NCBI GenBank assembly: GCA_910587555.1
Contig: CAJULV010000004.1
Coordinates: 35,894 to 99,893 of the forward strand
Length of the DNA: 64,000 bases
Source of the DNA: an uncultured Acetatifactor sp.
Lineage (GTDB): Bacteria > Bacillota > Clostridia > Lachnospirales > Lachnospiraceae
Reading direction: 5' to 3'
The translations under genes were made by a program, and so were the position numbers. A model generated the notes under the pieces. It was not told the DNA's origin. It saw nothing but the letters and a program-made list of their open reading frames with translations, and made no database searches. How positions within the stretch are numbered: position 1 is the first letter of the stretch; the number at the start of each line of letters is the position of its first letter. Of this stretch, positions 6,436-15,700 are shown piece by piece.

Positions 6436-8439
6436 TCAGGCAGTGGGAGCAGAATCCGCATAATGCTGTGCCTGGGCGTTCCACAGTTCATAATACAGCC
6501 CGTCTGCATCGGCCGCAAGTTCATCATGGCTCCCGCGCTGCACCAGCTCTCCCATATTGAAGACAACTATATCGTCACAAAACCTGCAGGAAGACAGCCT
6601 GTGGCTGATATAAATTGCCGTTCTGCCGCCTATCATTTCATTGAATCCGGAATAAATCTCGTATTCCGCAATAGGGTCCAGGGCGGCGGTAGGCTCATCC
6701 AGAACGATGATGGGCGCATCCTTGTACAAGGCCCTGGCAATGGCAATTTTCTGCGCTTCCCCTCCGGAAACTTCTACGCCCGTTTCCTCGAAATCTTTGT
6801 ACAGGCAGGTATGGATGCCGTCATGCATCCGGGAAAGCCGCTCCCCGAATCCTGCCCGCTGCAGGCACGCTTCCACCCTGTCCGGCTCCGCGTCCCTCTT
6901 TGCCGCCACATTCTGCGCCAGCGAAAAGGAAAACAGCTTATAATCCTGAAATACCACGGAAAACAGCTTCCTGTATTCTTCCATGCCGAAATGTCTGATA
7001 TCCACTCCGTCCACCAGGATGCAGCCCTCGGTAGGGTCATACAGACGACAGAGCAGCTTGATAAATGTAGTTTTGCCGCTGCCGTTCTTTCCCACAACCG
7101 CCAGCCGCTCTCCCATACGGAATTTCATGGAGATATGCCTCAGCACCCAGTTCTCAGAATCCGGATAACGAAAGGAAACGTCGCAAAATTCCACTTCATG
7201 GGGCGCCGGCACATCCGCAGCTTCCTTCGTTCCCGCCAACCTCTCCGCAGCTTCCTTCGTTCCCACTGGTGTCTCCGCGGCTTCCTCCGTTCCCGCCAAC
7301 CTCTCTGCAGCTTCCTCCGTTCCCGCCAACCTCTCTGCAGCTTCCTCCGTTCCCGCCAACCTCTCTGCAGCTTCCTCCGTTCCCGCCGGCGTATCCAGAA
7401 ATTCAAAGTATACTCTCATGACATCATTATTGGTGCGCAGCCGGGTCAGTGCCATCACCAGCCCCGTAAAACCGTCGGTGAACTTACTGATGCTCCCGAT
7501 ATAAAGCACCACCTGCCCCACGCCAATCATACCGGCAAGGGCGCGCAAGCCCACAAACAGATAGACAATCGTACTCAATACCACCGTGGAAAGGGCAACC
7601 ATGCCGGCATACTTTGCCTCATTCCTCGTCTGCCCGTTCATCATATCCACCCCGGTGTCAAACAATGCCTTCGTTTCTTCCCGCAGCATTCCCGCCTCAT
7701 GATAAATCCGGACATCCTTTCCGGTATGATAGGTCATAATGTGATTTTCCAGATAATACATATAAACCCGGTTCGCATCTGTGGCCTGCCTCATCAGATT
7801 ATGGCTGTTCTCCATCATCTTCCTGCCAACGCCCATCCCCGCAAAGGCATTGGCCAGAACCGCTGCCGCCAGCAGTACCGCTGCAGGCGGTGACACCGCA
7901 AATCGCAGAATCCCCGAAGCCTCCCCCTGAAAACGGGCCGTAAAAAGGCTCATTACAAAAGCTATGGAAAATATCACTGTAAGCGCCCTCTCCGCCAGTT
8001 CCCGGAACTGGTACAGCACATTTCCGATTCCCTCGCCCCCCACATTCGAGAAATCCTGTATCTGCTGCCGCAGCCGGTGGATTCTGGCGGACTCCACATC
8101 CGCATAGTCCATCTCCATCATCTTGCCGCTGAGTACCATCTCGCATCTTGACCAGAACCTTGCCTGCAGATAATTGATGTAATGGCGGAAGAAGCTGCCC
8201 GACAGATGCACCAGCAGCGAGGCCGTGATGGTAACCGCCGCCAGGACCAGCAGCTGCCCCAGTTCCATTCTGTCCTGGATCCCGTTAATCATCACTGACG
8301 ACATATACATCGTAATAAACGGGGACAGCGATACCAGTGCAGACTGCAGCAGCATCATGCCCAGAATTCCGGCCGATATTTTATGTATCAGCCTCAACGA
8401 CCTTGCAATCAGTGTAATGTCTTCTCTCCATTTCCTCAT
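6436..8439 (-). CDS. ABC exporter half, permease-ATPase fusion (second gene of pair A)
   Basis: The 667-residue protein has an N-terminal six-helix exporter domain (about 1-340), a repetitive linker (350-409), and a C-terminal ATPase: Walker A GKNGSGKTT (about 450), Q-loop VFQDYKL, signature VSGGEAQ, Walker B with catalytic Glu IIVLDEPTAALD, and switch His in ISHRLSS. It overlaps the preceding ABC gene by 4 bp (ATGA), so the two probably form a heterodimer. The substrate is unknown; no precursor peptide or modification gene is adjacent. The linker holds six 10-residue units not expected in this family. It closely resembles the ABC genes at 42655-46457 in its ATPase region. Confidence 0.9.
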   Translation of the reverse strand: MRKWREDITLIARSLRLIHKISAGILGMMLLQSALVSLSPFITMYMSSVMINGIQDRMELGQLLVLAAVTITASLLVHLSGSFFRHYINYLQARFWSRCEMVLSGKMMEMDYADVESARIHRLRQQIQDFSNVGGEGIGNVLYQFRELAERALTVIFSIAFVMSLFTARFQGEASGILRFAVSPPAAVLLAAAVLANAFAGMGVGRKMMENSHNLMRQATDANRVYMYYLENHIMTYHTGKDVRIYHEAGMLREETKALFDTGVDMMNGQTRNEAKYAGMVALSTVVLSTIVYLFVGLRALAGMIGVGQVVLYIGSISKFTDGFTGLVMALTRLRTNNDVMRVYFEFLDTPAGTEEAAERLAGTEEAAERLAGTEEAAERLAGTEEAAETPVGTKEAAERLAGTKEAADVPAPHEVEFCDVSFRYPDSENWVLRHISMKFRMGERLAVVGKNGSGKTTFIKLLCRLYDPTEGCILVDGVDIRHFGMEEYRKLFSVVFQDYKLFSFSLAQNVAAKRDAEPDRVEACLQRAGFGERLSRMHDGIHTCLYKDFEETGVEVSGGEAQKIAIARALYKDAPIIVLDEPTAALDPIAEYEIYSGFNEMIGGRTAIYISHRLSSCRFCDDIVVFNMGELVQRGSHDELAADADGLYYELWNAQAQHYADSAPTA
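7210..7389 (-). repeat. In-frame 30-bp tandem repeat inside the ABC exporter gene
   Basis: Six consecutive 30-bp units encode the decapeptide AGTEEAAERL and close variants (AGTEEAAETP, VGTKEAAERL, AGTKEAADVP). The three middle units are nearly identical at DNA level, which indicates recent expansion by slippage. The unit is a multiple of three, so copy-number change would alter linker length without breaking the frame. It lies exactly between the permease and ATPase domains. Confidence 0.95.
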
Positions 8440-10247
8440 TTTCTCTCCTCCCGGTAATAACGGCTCTGAATTTCATACATGGCCGCGTATTTCCCGCCCA
8501 GCGCCATCAGCTCCTCGTGGGTGCCCTCCTCCGCAATCCGCCCATTCTCCAGATACAGGATTCTGTCGCAGAATCTGGTGCTGGATAGCCTGTGTGAGAT
8601 AAACACGGAAGTCGCTCCCCTTGTCAGCTCATGATATCTCTGATAAATCTCATTCTCCGCCACCGGGTCCAGGGCGGCGGTGGGTTCATCCAGCACAATG
8701 ATGCTGCCGCCCTTGTACAGGGCCCTTGCCAGTGCCAGCTTCTGCTTCTCTCCGCCTGAGAGGTCTGTTCCCTCCTCGCGGACGCCTTTCATCAGTATGG
8801 TTTTTTCCTTATTCGGAAAACTGTCTATTTTCGGCTTAATTCCCGATAATTCCAGCACTTTTTCCAGTTTCTTTTTATCTATGTTGTCCTCTTCACAGAG
8901 AGCGACGTTCTTCTCCACAGTGGCAGGCATGAGATGTATATCCTGAAAAACCGCCGAAAACAGCGTATAATATTCATCCCTGTCATAGCTGCCCACATCC
9001 TTCCCCGCCACCATAACCTGTCCCTTCGACGCATGGTACAGGCCGCACAGCAGCTTCACCAGCGTGGTCTTGCCGGCGCCGTTGGACCCCACCAGGGCAA
9101 TCTTTTCCCCCTTCTTCACGGTAAATGTAATGTGGTCGATGGTGGGGACATCACTGCCCGGATAATAAAACGAGACATCCCTGAACGAAATTTCCGGCGC
9201 TTCCGCAGGCAGCTTTTCCCCCTTTCCCCTGCGGAAAGTATCCTTGATATCCAGGAACGCCCGTATGTCACCGAAGTTCAGGCAGGCGCGCTCCACTTCG
9301 CCGTAATACTGTATCAGCCCCAGCAGCCAGGAAGAATACTGGGAAATCATCCCGAAATAAAAGACAAAATCCGCTGCGGACATCCCCTCCTCCAGAATGC
9401 GGTAAATCAGGAAGCCGTAAGCAGCCCCGTCCCGGACAAAGGTGAGCAGCCCTGCGAACACATCCACCCCCATCCCTCTCGCCTCGCCCTTCTTATACCA
9501 GCCCATCCGCTCCTTCAGCAGACTCTCGAACAGGTCTTCCAGCCAGCCCCGCATACCGTACAGCCGAATGTCCTTGGCATACGCCGCCTCCCCCGCCTTG
9601 TTCCGAATATAGCCCAGCTTTCTGTCCAACGGCACCCAGTCATCCTTGTGGCGGTGATTCCAGGCATTGTTGGCCTTGTTTACAAAATAGGCTGCCAGGG
9701 TCATGACTGCCAGCAGCGCCACCAACCCGGGACTCAGAGCCGCAATCAACGCCGAATACGCCACAAGCCCCATAAGGTTGGACACCATGTTCACAAGCTG
9801 GCGAAACAGCTGCTGTGTTCCCACGTCGGAATTGTACAGGCAGCCAACGGCCTTCTCCATCTTCGTCTGTCCGTCCGGGCTTTCCAGGTTTTCATAATCC
9901 ATATCCATGGCCTTTTCACCGCATATGGTAACATACTGAATCCGATTCAGCATGGAACCCCAGTTCACCTTTGCATCCATTACCTTGTTCGCCAGATGCA
10001 GCACCAGCAGCACTGCGGATGCTGCCAGAATATTCGCCGCCAGCCGACCCGGAGAGATATCACTGTTGACCCACCTCACCATATTGGAGGAGAGATAAGT
10101 GGTGCAGAGTGGCAGCAGCACCAGCACCGGCATCTGCAGGGCCGTCACCGTCATAAGCCATTTATCCAACTGCCAGGCTTTCCGCAGCATGAACGCAAGA
10201 TTGCCTCTCAATGTATATTTTGCCGAATGTGAAGATTTCTTTTGCAT
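8436..10247 (-). CDS. ABC exporter half, permease-ATPase fusion (first gene of pair A)
   Basis: The 603-residue protein has an N-terminal six-helix exporter domain and a C-terminal ATPase: Walker A GSNGAGKTT (about 390), Q-loop VFQDIHL, signature LSGGEKQ, Walker B plus Glu IIVLDEPTAALD, and switch His in ISHRLSS. It starts the two-gene unit behind the promoter at 10364-10391, and its stop overlaps the next ABC gene by 4 bp, as expected of a heterodimeric exporter. An AGGGTGG sequence lies before the ATG. The cargo is not indicated by the neighbours (NAD epimerase upstream, flavin reductase downstream). Confidence 0.9.
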   Translation of the reverse strand: MQKKSSHSAKYTLRGNLAFMLRKAWQLDKWLMTVTALQMPVLVLLPLCTTYLSSNMVRWVNSDISPGRLAANILAASAVLLVLHLANKVMDAKVNWGSMLNRIQYVTICGEKAMDMDYENLESPDGQTKMEKAVGCLYNSDVGTQQLFRQLVNMVSNLMGLVAYSALIAALSPGLVALLAVMTLAAYFVNKANNAWNHRHKDDWVPLDRKLGYIRNKAGEAAYAKDIRLYGMRGWLEDLFESLLKERMGWYKKGEARGMGVDVFAGLLTFVRDGAAYGFLIYRILEEGMSAADFVFYFGMISQYSSWLLGLIQYYGEVERACLNFGDIRAFLDIKDTFRRGKGEKLPAEAPEISFRDVSFYYPGSDVPTIDHITFTVKKGEKIALVGSNGAGKTTLVKLLCGLYHASKGQVMVAGKDVGSYDRDEYYTLFSAVFQDIHLMPATVEKNVALCEEDNIDKKKLEKVLELSGIKPKIDSFPNKEKTILMKGVREEGTDLSGGEKQKLALARALYKGGSIIVLDEPTAALDPVAENEIYQRYHELTRGATSVFISHRLSSTRFCDRILYLENGRIAEEGTHEELMALGGKYAAMYEIQSRYYREERK

Positions 10248-10363
10248 GGCATTTTACCACCCTTTCCCGAAGCCGTCTTTCCTGCCGGAATCGTGCCCTG
10301 TACGGAAACACATCGTTTTCCGAAGCAGGAAGAACCCGTTGTTTTCCGGCGGTTCCTGACATC

Positions 10364-10391
10364 AGTATAGCGGAAAAAAGGGGGAAGTAAA
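10364..10391 (-). promoter_or_regulatory. Predicted promoter of ABC exporter pair A
   Basis: On the minus strand, TTTACT (10386-10391), a 16-bp spacer, and TATACT (10364-10369). The leader would be about 110 nt. The 456-bp gap 10248-10703 also holds the epimerase terminator (10567-10594) and a 9-bp inverted repeat (GGCCCGTGC near 10515 and its inverse near 10553); no gene is seen there. Confidence 0.5.
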
Positions 10392-10566
10392 GGGCTTTTG
10401 TGCATGAGGTTTGTATCGGGAGATAAGAGGTCAGATTCCGGTGCCGAACGTAGATGTTACGAAATTCCGCAAAACTCCAGAATCGAGCAGGGGAGATTTT
10501 ATCCCCACTCGCCGCGCGGCCCGTGCGCCGCTTCCGCAGCAAACCCCCACTGCACGGGCCTGCGCA

Positions 10567-10594
10567 TAAAAAAACAGAGCTGCCGAAGCACCTC
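10567..10594 (-). terminator. Rho-independent terminator after the epimerase gene
   Basis: Read on the minus strand, a 7-bp stem (GAGGTGC / GCAGCTC, one G-G mismatch) closes on a TTCG tetraloop and is followed by a run of Ts. It lies about 110 bp after the epimerase stop. Confidence 0.65.
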
Positions 10595-10703
10595 CGTTTT
10601 CCATGTTCCTCCAAAACACCCGGACAGCCCGGGCGCACACCATTGCCCCAATGTGCAGGACCCTGGTAAGTGCTGATTGCCAAAGGATGAATGCAATGGG
10701 GGG

Positions 10704-11615
10704 CTAATCCGCTGCCGGCATGTACACCCCCTTAAAGGCACGGTAGGTCCTCGCCATGCCCTCCTCCAGGCTGATATAGGCGAGGCCCAGCTCCCTCCTG
10801 CCCTTTTCACCGGAAGACAGCTCCGACTCCTCCGGCGTAACCGGAAACGGCAGGGGAATTCCCATTCGCTGTGCCTCCGCAGCCGTAACGGGAAGCGTTT
10901 CCGCCTCCACGTCCGCAGCCGTCTTCAGCGCCCGGTAAAAGTCCTCATAGGTAACCGCCTCCCCGGGGCACAGATTATAGGCCTGCCCGTAAGCCGCCGG
11001 GTTCAGCAGGCACCTGACGGCTGCATCCGCCGCGTCCTTCACATATACAAGCTGAAAGGTTCCCGCCGCATCGGTGATACGGGGCAGCACATGATTCTGC
11101 ACCATCAGCCGAATATATACCGATTCTCTGGGCGCATAGTTAAATGGCCCGTAGATAAATGCCGGACGCAATACCGTATATTCAATTCCTTTTTCCCTGC
11201 ACGCTTCCCGCAGCTCCTGTTCCAGCGCCACCTTCCCGGTGATATAGGCTCCCGCCTCCCCGGGAAACTCCCTGGCCTCAAAAGGCGCCTCTTCCGTCTT
11301 CACGCCTCCCAGCCCCCGCCGATATACATCCAGCGTACTGATAAAAATATACTGTTTCACCGATCCCCCGATATTGCGGAGAACCCGGGCAATATCCCCT
11401 TTTTCATAGGCGCAGAAATCAACGACGGCATCTATGTCTTCGCAAATCTTCCCCCACAGTGCCGCATCCCTTCTGTCGCCTTTGATCTGTTTCGCCCCCA
11501 GGCTCTCCACAGACAGGCTCCCCCTGTTCACAACGGTAACGTCATGTTCCTTTCCCGCCTGCATCACGAATACCCTGCCCAGAAAATAGCTTCCTCCGAT
11601 TACCAGCAATTTCAT
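10704..11615 (-). CDS. NAD-dependent epimerase/dehydratase family protein
   Basis: The 303-residue extended SDR begins with a Rossmann nucleotide-binding strand-loop (KLLVIGGSYFLGRVF), where the usual GxxGxxG is GGSYFLG. The catalytic Tyr-Lys pair is probably in YITGK, preceded by the ISTLDVY segment supplying Ser/Thr. YTVLRPAFIYGP is typical of nucleotide-sugar epimerases and reductases. The sugar substrate cannot be named. It is a single-gene unit: its terminator lies downstream at 10567, and the upstream gap carries only a plus-strand promoter. Confidence 0.85.
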   Translation of the reverse strand: MKLLVIGGSYFLGRVFVMQAGKEHDVTVVNRGSLSVESLGAKQIKGDRRDAALWGKICEDIDAVVDFCAYEKGDIARVLRNIGGSVKQYIFISTLDVYRRGLGGVKTEEAPFEAREFPGEAGAYITGKVALEQELREACREKGIEYTVLRPAFIYGPFNYAPRESVYIRLMVQNHVLPRITDAAGTFQLVYVKDAADAAVRCLLNPAAYGQAYNLCPGEAVTYEDFYRALKTAADVEAETLPVTAAEAQRMGIPLPFPVTPEESELSSGEKGRRELGLAYISLEEGMARTYRAFKGVYMPAAD

Positions 11616-11767
11616 TTTGATACCTCCGTCCTGCTCTTTTTGCTTTCACTGTTTCAAGTTTACTTCATTATCGCTGCAAGAGCAACCTGTTTCTCCGGAG
11701 CAATCGTCCTAATTGTTGCCATAGCTACCGTTTGGATCGTCCGTGAAAACTCACAGAGTTGCGGCTA

Positions 11768-11796
11768 TTGCTTTTTCAGCCAAACCATGCTATGAT
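11768..11796 (+). promoter_or_regulatory. Predicted extended -10 promoter before the 11877 reading frame
   Basis: TTGCTT (11768-11773), a 17-bp spacer and TATGAT (11791-11796) preceded by TG at -15/-14. Transcription would start near 11803, 74 bp before the ATG at 11877, and could continue into the CD3324-type gene at 12060. Confidence 0.55.
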
Positions 11797-11876
11797 GAAA
11801 ACGCCGTCGGCGCCTTTCCCGTGCGCCTGAAGGCAGACCCGGTTACAACAGGAAGAAACGGAAAGGAGCCTTCTAT

Positions 11877-12097
11877 ATGAGAAGATATGTTAAGTCTGCA
11901 TAGCACTGGCTATTGCAGAAACAGCAACAGAACCCGCATCTTACGGGGCTGTCCCATGTGAAAATGTTATAGCCAATGCTTTCCTGAATTGTCACTTTCC
12001 GCTCCGTCACGGGACGGTGTGCGGATATTATGAGGAAACAATCTGTTTAGGAGGCAGACATGGGCTATATAAGAGCAGAAGAAATTCTGCCGGTTGA
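11877..12097 (+). pseudogene. Frameshifted small exported-peptide gene (or 8-codon leader)
   Basis: A strong ribosome site (GGAAAGGAG) and ATG at 11877 begin MRRYVKSA, then stop at 11901-11903. The overlapping frame is open from 11894 to 12094 (67 codons) and reads VCIALAIAETATEPA and onward, with four Cys and HGTVCGYYEE. Joining the two frames by a single-base change near 11893 gives a basic N-terminus, a short hydrophobic core and a Cys-containing tail, like a small secreted peptide. The open frame runs 35 bp into the next gene, which is unusual for an intact gene. Alternatives: a true 8-codon leader peptide, or a sequencing indel. Confidence 0.35.
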
Positions 12098-12347
12098 AAT
12101 TATCGAATTGATTCAGCAATACGTTGACGGAACAAACATATATATTCCCCGAAAGCAGGAAAACAGGCAGGAATGGGGGACGAAAACCGCCTATCGCCTG
12201 GAACTCCGGGACAGGAACCGGCTGATTTACAGGGATTATCTGTCCGGCAGGCGCATTGATGAACTGGCTGAAGTTTATTTTTTATCTGAAAAAAGTATAC
12301 AAAGAATTCTCAGACAGGAGAAACTCTCACATGGAGGGCTGGCCTAA
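12060..12347 (+). CDS. CD3324-type small HTH protein (Mor-like)
   Basis: The 95-residue protein has the pattern of the CD3324/Mor-like family: YIRAEEILPVEIIELIQQYV at the N-terminus, YIPRKQENRQEWG, and a C-terminal helix-turn-helix (IDELAEVYFLSEKSIQRILR). These proteins probably bind DNA; their targets are not established. The ATG at 12060 follows a GGAGGC ribosome site. It is separated from the 11768 promoter by the broken reading frame at 11877. Its stop codon lies in the loop of a strong stem-loop. Confidence 0.8.
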   Translation: MGYIRAEEILPVEIIELIQQYVDGTNIYIPRKQENRQEWGTKTAYRLELRDRNRLIYRDYLSGRRIDELAEVYFLSEKSIQRILRQEKLSHGGLA

Positions 12348-12369
12348 GGCCGGCCCTCCGTTTCCTTCC
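12333..12369 (+). terminator. Strong stem-loop terminator overlapping the CD3324-type stop codon
   Basis: GGAGGGCTGGCC and GGCCGGCCCTCC form a stem of about 12 bp around the loop TAA, and a T-rich tail (GTTTCCTT) follows. The loop TAA is the stop codon of the gene ending at 12347. The tail is imperfect, so efficiency is uncertain. Confidence 0.55.
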
Positions 12370-12604
12370 GAAATTCCATCGGGCTGCATTTCACCGCTTT
12401 CCGGAAGACACGGTTAAAATAATAGATATCGTTGTACCCGGAGGAAAACGCAATCTCCGTCACGGAATCCGATGTGTTACGCAGCAGCTGTTGTCCAGTT
12501 CCATGAAAGTCTTGGAGATATAATCCAGCCCCCCAATCTCAGAGTCGCCTGCACATAGGAAAAGTTCTCAAAAAAAGACAGCACAACGAACTGTATCTCC
12601 GGCT
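12344..12604 (-). pseudogene. Remnant of a YesN-type response regulator (REC plus AraC fragments)
   Basis: Read on the minus strand, GLKPEIQFVVLSFFENFSYV and then LDYISKT match the second half of a receiver domain; a G-run near 12540 causes a frameshift within it. About 20 codons later the frame resumes as LLRNTSDSVTEIAFSSGY and YYFNRVFRKAVKCSPMEFRK, the last helix-turn-helix of an AraC domain, ending at a TAG (12344-12346). The phosphoacceptor Asp, the linker and the first DNA-binding helices are missing, so at least two deletions occurred. It directly follows a histidine kinase fragment. Confidence 0.8.
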
Positions 12605-12790
12605 TCAACCCTTGGTGCCTCTTCCGATTTCACTGTTGATGGTCAGAATGGACTTTCCATGATAAAATCCTTCCAGGCAAAGGCGAACATACCACAGCCC
12701 GATTCCGGCCGTATCCCCTTCCCCGTTATCCTCATAGCAGAAAGGGCGGTCCTCAGTCCCGTGCATCTGATTGCGGTACACGGGCCGCCC
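12605..12790 (-). pseudogene. Remnant of a YesM-type histidine kinase (C-terminal ATPase end)
   Basis: About 60 codons on the minus strand retain the end of a HATPase_c domain: the D-box-like YEDNGEG, the G-box TAGIGLWYVRLCLEGFYHG and the final SEIGRGTK. The remainder of the kinase is gone. The sequence abuts the 3' end of jetC (12792), and its own end is fused by deletion to the middle of a receiver domain. The original operon was probably a YesM-YesN pair like the intact one at 50300-53699. Confidence 0.75.
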
Positions 12791-12791
12791 A

Positions 12792-15700
12792 TTAGGACAC
12801 AGTCGGCTCTCCCTCATCCCCCAGCGTCTCCCGCAGCTGCCCGAATGTCTTTTTCTCAAATTCCTGGACGGAGATGGACTTTTTGTTCGGATTTGCAAAT
12901 ACAAATATTTTGTCTACCGTTTCCAGATAGTTCTGGATTTTGTCGTTGGTGGCGCTGATGAGGGCCTGGAACCCCAATCCCCGTATCAGCTGGATACAGC
13001 TTGCCACCTTCTCCGCGTCCATCTTGGAGAAGGCCTCGTCCAGAACCACCAGGCGGATGGAAGGATTCCGCAGCTGCCCCGGCTTCAGGTCAATCTTATA
13101 GGCCTGGGCAAAGCTGGCCAGCAGCGCTACGTAAAGGGGGTTCTGCCCCTCGCCGCCGGAATTTTTCTTAATCATCCTGCTTAAACGGATCTTGATGACT
13201 TCGTCTTCGTTCCGGATCAGCTGCTGCATGTCAAAGGAAAGGTAAGTACGGTAATCCGCGTACCGCTCCATATTCCGCCTGGCTTCCTCCAGCTCCTCCG
13301 CCCCGGCGTTCTCCGGTGGGATGAAGATGCTGATTAAGTCATTTATCATGGCCCCGTAGTGGTGTTCATGCTCTATGGTAAAGAGATTCAGCTGATTGTC
13401 CAGCCCGATATCCAGGTCCGAGGGATTGACCTCCAGGGACTCATCCATAAACATATCGTAATACCGACCGTCCGGGCCTTTGTTTTTCCCGATGACAAAC
13501 TGGTACTTATCCTTTCCGAAATCCAGACGGCTGATAATCCGGTTCAGTTCGTCCTTCCGCTGCAGGGCTTCCTTGATGGCACTGCGGATTTTATACATAA
13601 AATCATCCTTGAAATGCTCCACCGCCGTCCTGGCCTGCTCCGCTGCCCGGCTTCGGAATTCCTCCAGGCGTTCATTGTCCAGATGCAGGAGAAGCTCCTC
13701 ATAATCCCCGTTCTCCTCCGCAGTGGGTGAAAAATTCCGGTTCTGGTAAGTGCGCAGGTATTCGCTCCTCAAATCCACCAGGCGGTTCATCTCCCGCTGC
13801 CGCCTGTCACCGGCCCCGGCAAGCCGTTCCAGATAATCCTCCCGCAGGGAATCAAACCTCGGATTCTGCCGGGCGGACAGAATCGCTTTCAGCTCTTCCT
13901 CCAGCTCCGGTTTCACCGCAAGGCTCCGCTCCTTCTCCACCAGTGCCTCATTCAGCCTTACCAGATTGTCCTGCTCCTGCTTCCGGTTTCTTTCCAGGTC
14001 ATAGGCCGTTCTCTGGAGCCGGTTCAAAACCTCCTTCCGCTGCTCGCACAGTTCAAGCAGGGATTCCCGTTCCTGTTTCCAGCGGCCTACATCCCGGGAA
14101 GACAATTCGGCCAGTTTTGCCTCCAGCTTCGCCCGCTCGGCCTGCTTTTCCCCGAGGGCTTCCATATCCCGCTTCCATTCCAGGTATACCTCCGGCTCCT
14201 GGCCCAGATGTTCCAGTCCCAGAAGCCCTTCCATCTCCCTCACCGTGTCCTCCAGGGGCGTAACGGCCGCCTCCAGGTTTTTCAGGCTTTTTCTTATCAG
14301 CTGTATCCTCTGGTTCACGCTGCTCTTTCCGATATAGGCGGCTGTGGTGTACAGGGCAGGGTTGATATGCTGAATCCGGTAATTGTGGTAGGACACGCAG
14401 TTTTTCGTGACGGCAACGCGATAATTGCGCAGTTCGTCCACATCCCCGCACTTCATCACCTTCCCCAGAAGAAAATTCACATAGGCCTGCGCGTAAGGGT
14501 TTGCGGCCTTCACCTCCTCTGCCAGGGAGCCGCCTTCCACCTGTTGACGGCCTGCCGCCACCTGCTCCGTGTCCACCACGGCCACCCGGCAGAATTTCTC
14601 CCTGTCCATTTCCTCATAAATCTTCATAGCCAAACGGGCATACCCGGGTTCCACAATCACCGAGAGTTTGTTGTAGCCCAGGTAGCCCTCCACCGCATTG
14701 CGCCACGCCTCGTCCCGGATATCCAGAAGGTCCGCCAGGACGTCCACCCTGACGCTCTTCCCCGTCTCCTGGTGTATACGCTTCTGCAGGATGTCCCTGG
14801 CCTGCTCCAGTTCCCTGGGGTATGCCTTGTTTCCCGCCTTCAGCTGTGCCAGCTCCTCCCCGGCCCTCTTCATTTTCTTCCCCAGCTCCCGCAGTTCGCT
14901 CCGGGCATCCTGCTGCTGTTTGACGGCATCCCTGCGAACCTCCTCCAGGTCGCTTTTCAGCCGCCGAAGCCCTTCTTCCGTAATCTCGCCTTTCCCGAAA
15001 GCCTCAATGTCCCACAGTGTGCGATTGGGCACGCTGTCCACATCCTCCCAGGCTTTCAGGGCGGCTGCGGCCTGCCCCCACCTTTCCCGGCTGTTTTCCA
15101 GGCGCTCCGTCAGGGCGTTTAAAGCCAGAAGCTGCTCCCTCATCTGCTCATACCCGGTCATGGTGATGCGCTGCAGCAGCTCGTCTCCCTGCCCGGCCAG
15201 CTGTCCGATGCGCCCCTGCTCCTCTTCTATGGCCGCGGCCGCTTTCTTTCCGTCTTCTTCCAGCGCCAGAAGCTTTGCCCGGCACGCCTCCGCCTTCAGC
15301 CCGTCCTGCATGATGTCAAGCCTGGCGCCGTAATACCCGTAGGCTTCCATTTCCCGCCCAATGGCTGCCACTTCCCCATGCTGCCTGCAGATTTCCTTCA
15401 GCTTCCCGATTTCCCGGCAGGTATCCTCAATCTTCTGCCGCAGGCGCCCGTACTCCATAACGCTCTGCTGCATATCTTCTATATGGATATCCTGCTCCAT
15501 ACAGATATATTCCTTCACAAACTCTTCCAGCTTGATATTCATGCGGAAAGGAATGGCCCGCTTAAACAGCAGCGGGAATTTCTCGGAATCCAGGCCTCCC
15601 AGGTATACGTCGTAGAGCTGCTTGCGGAAGCGTTCGTTGTGAGAGCCGAAATAATATGCCTCCCTGGGAAAATTCTCCAGGAGCCACATTTTTACTTCCT

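Noticed and set aside
10513..10562. 9-bp inverted repeat between the epimerase and ABC genes as a terminator
   Set aside because: No T-run follows the stem on either strand; a better terminator lies at 10567-10594.
10248..10703. Riboswitch or T-box in the ABC pair A leader
   Set aside because: No conserved T-box sequence or known aptamer core is seen.
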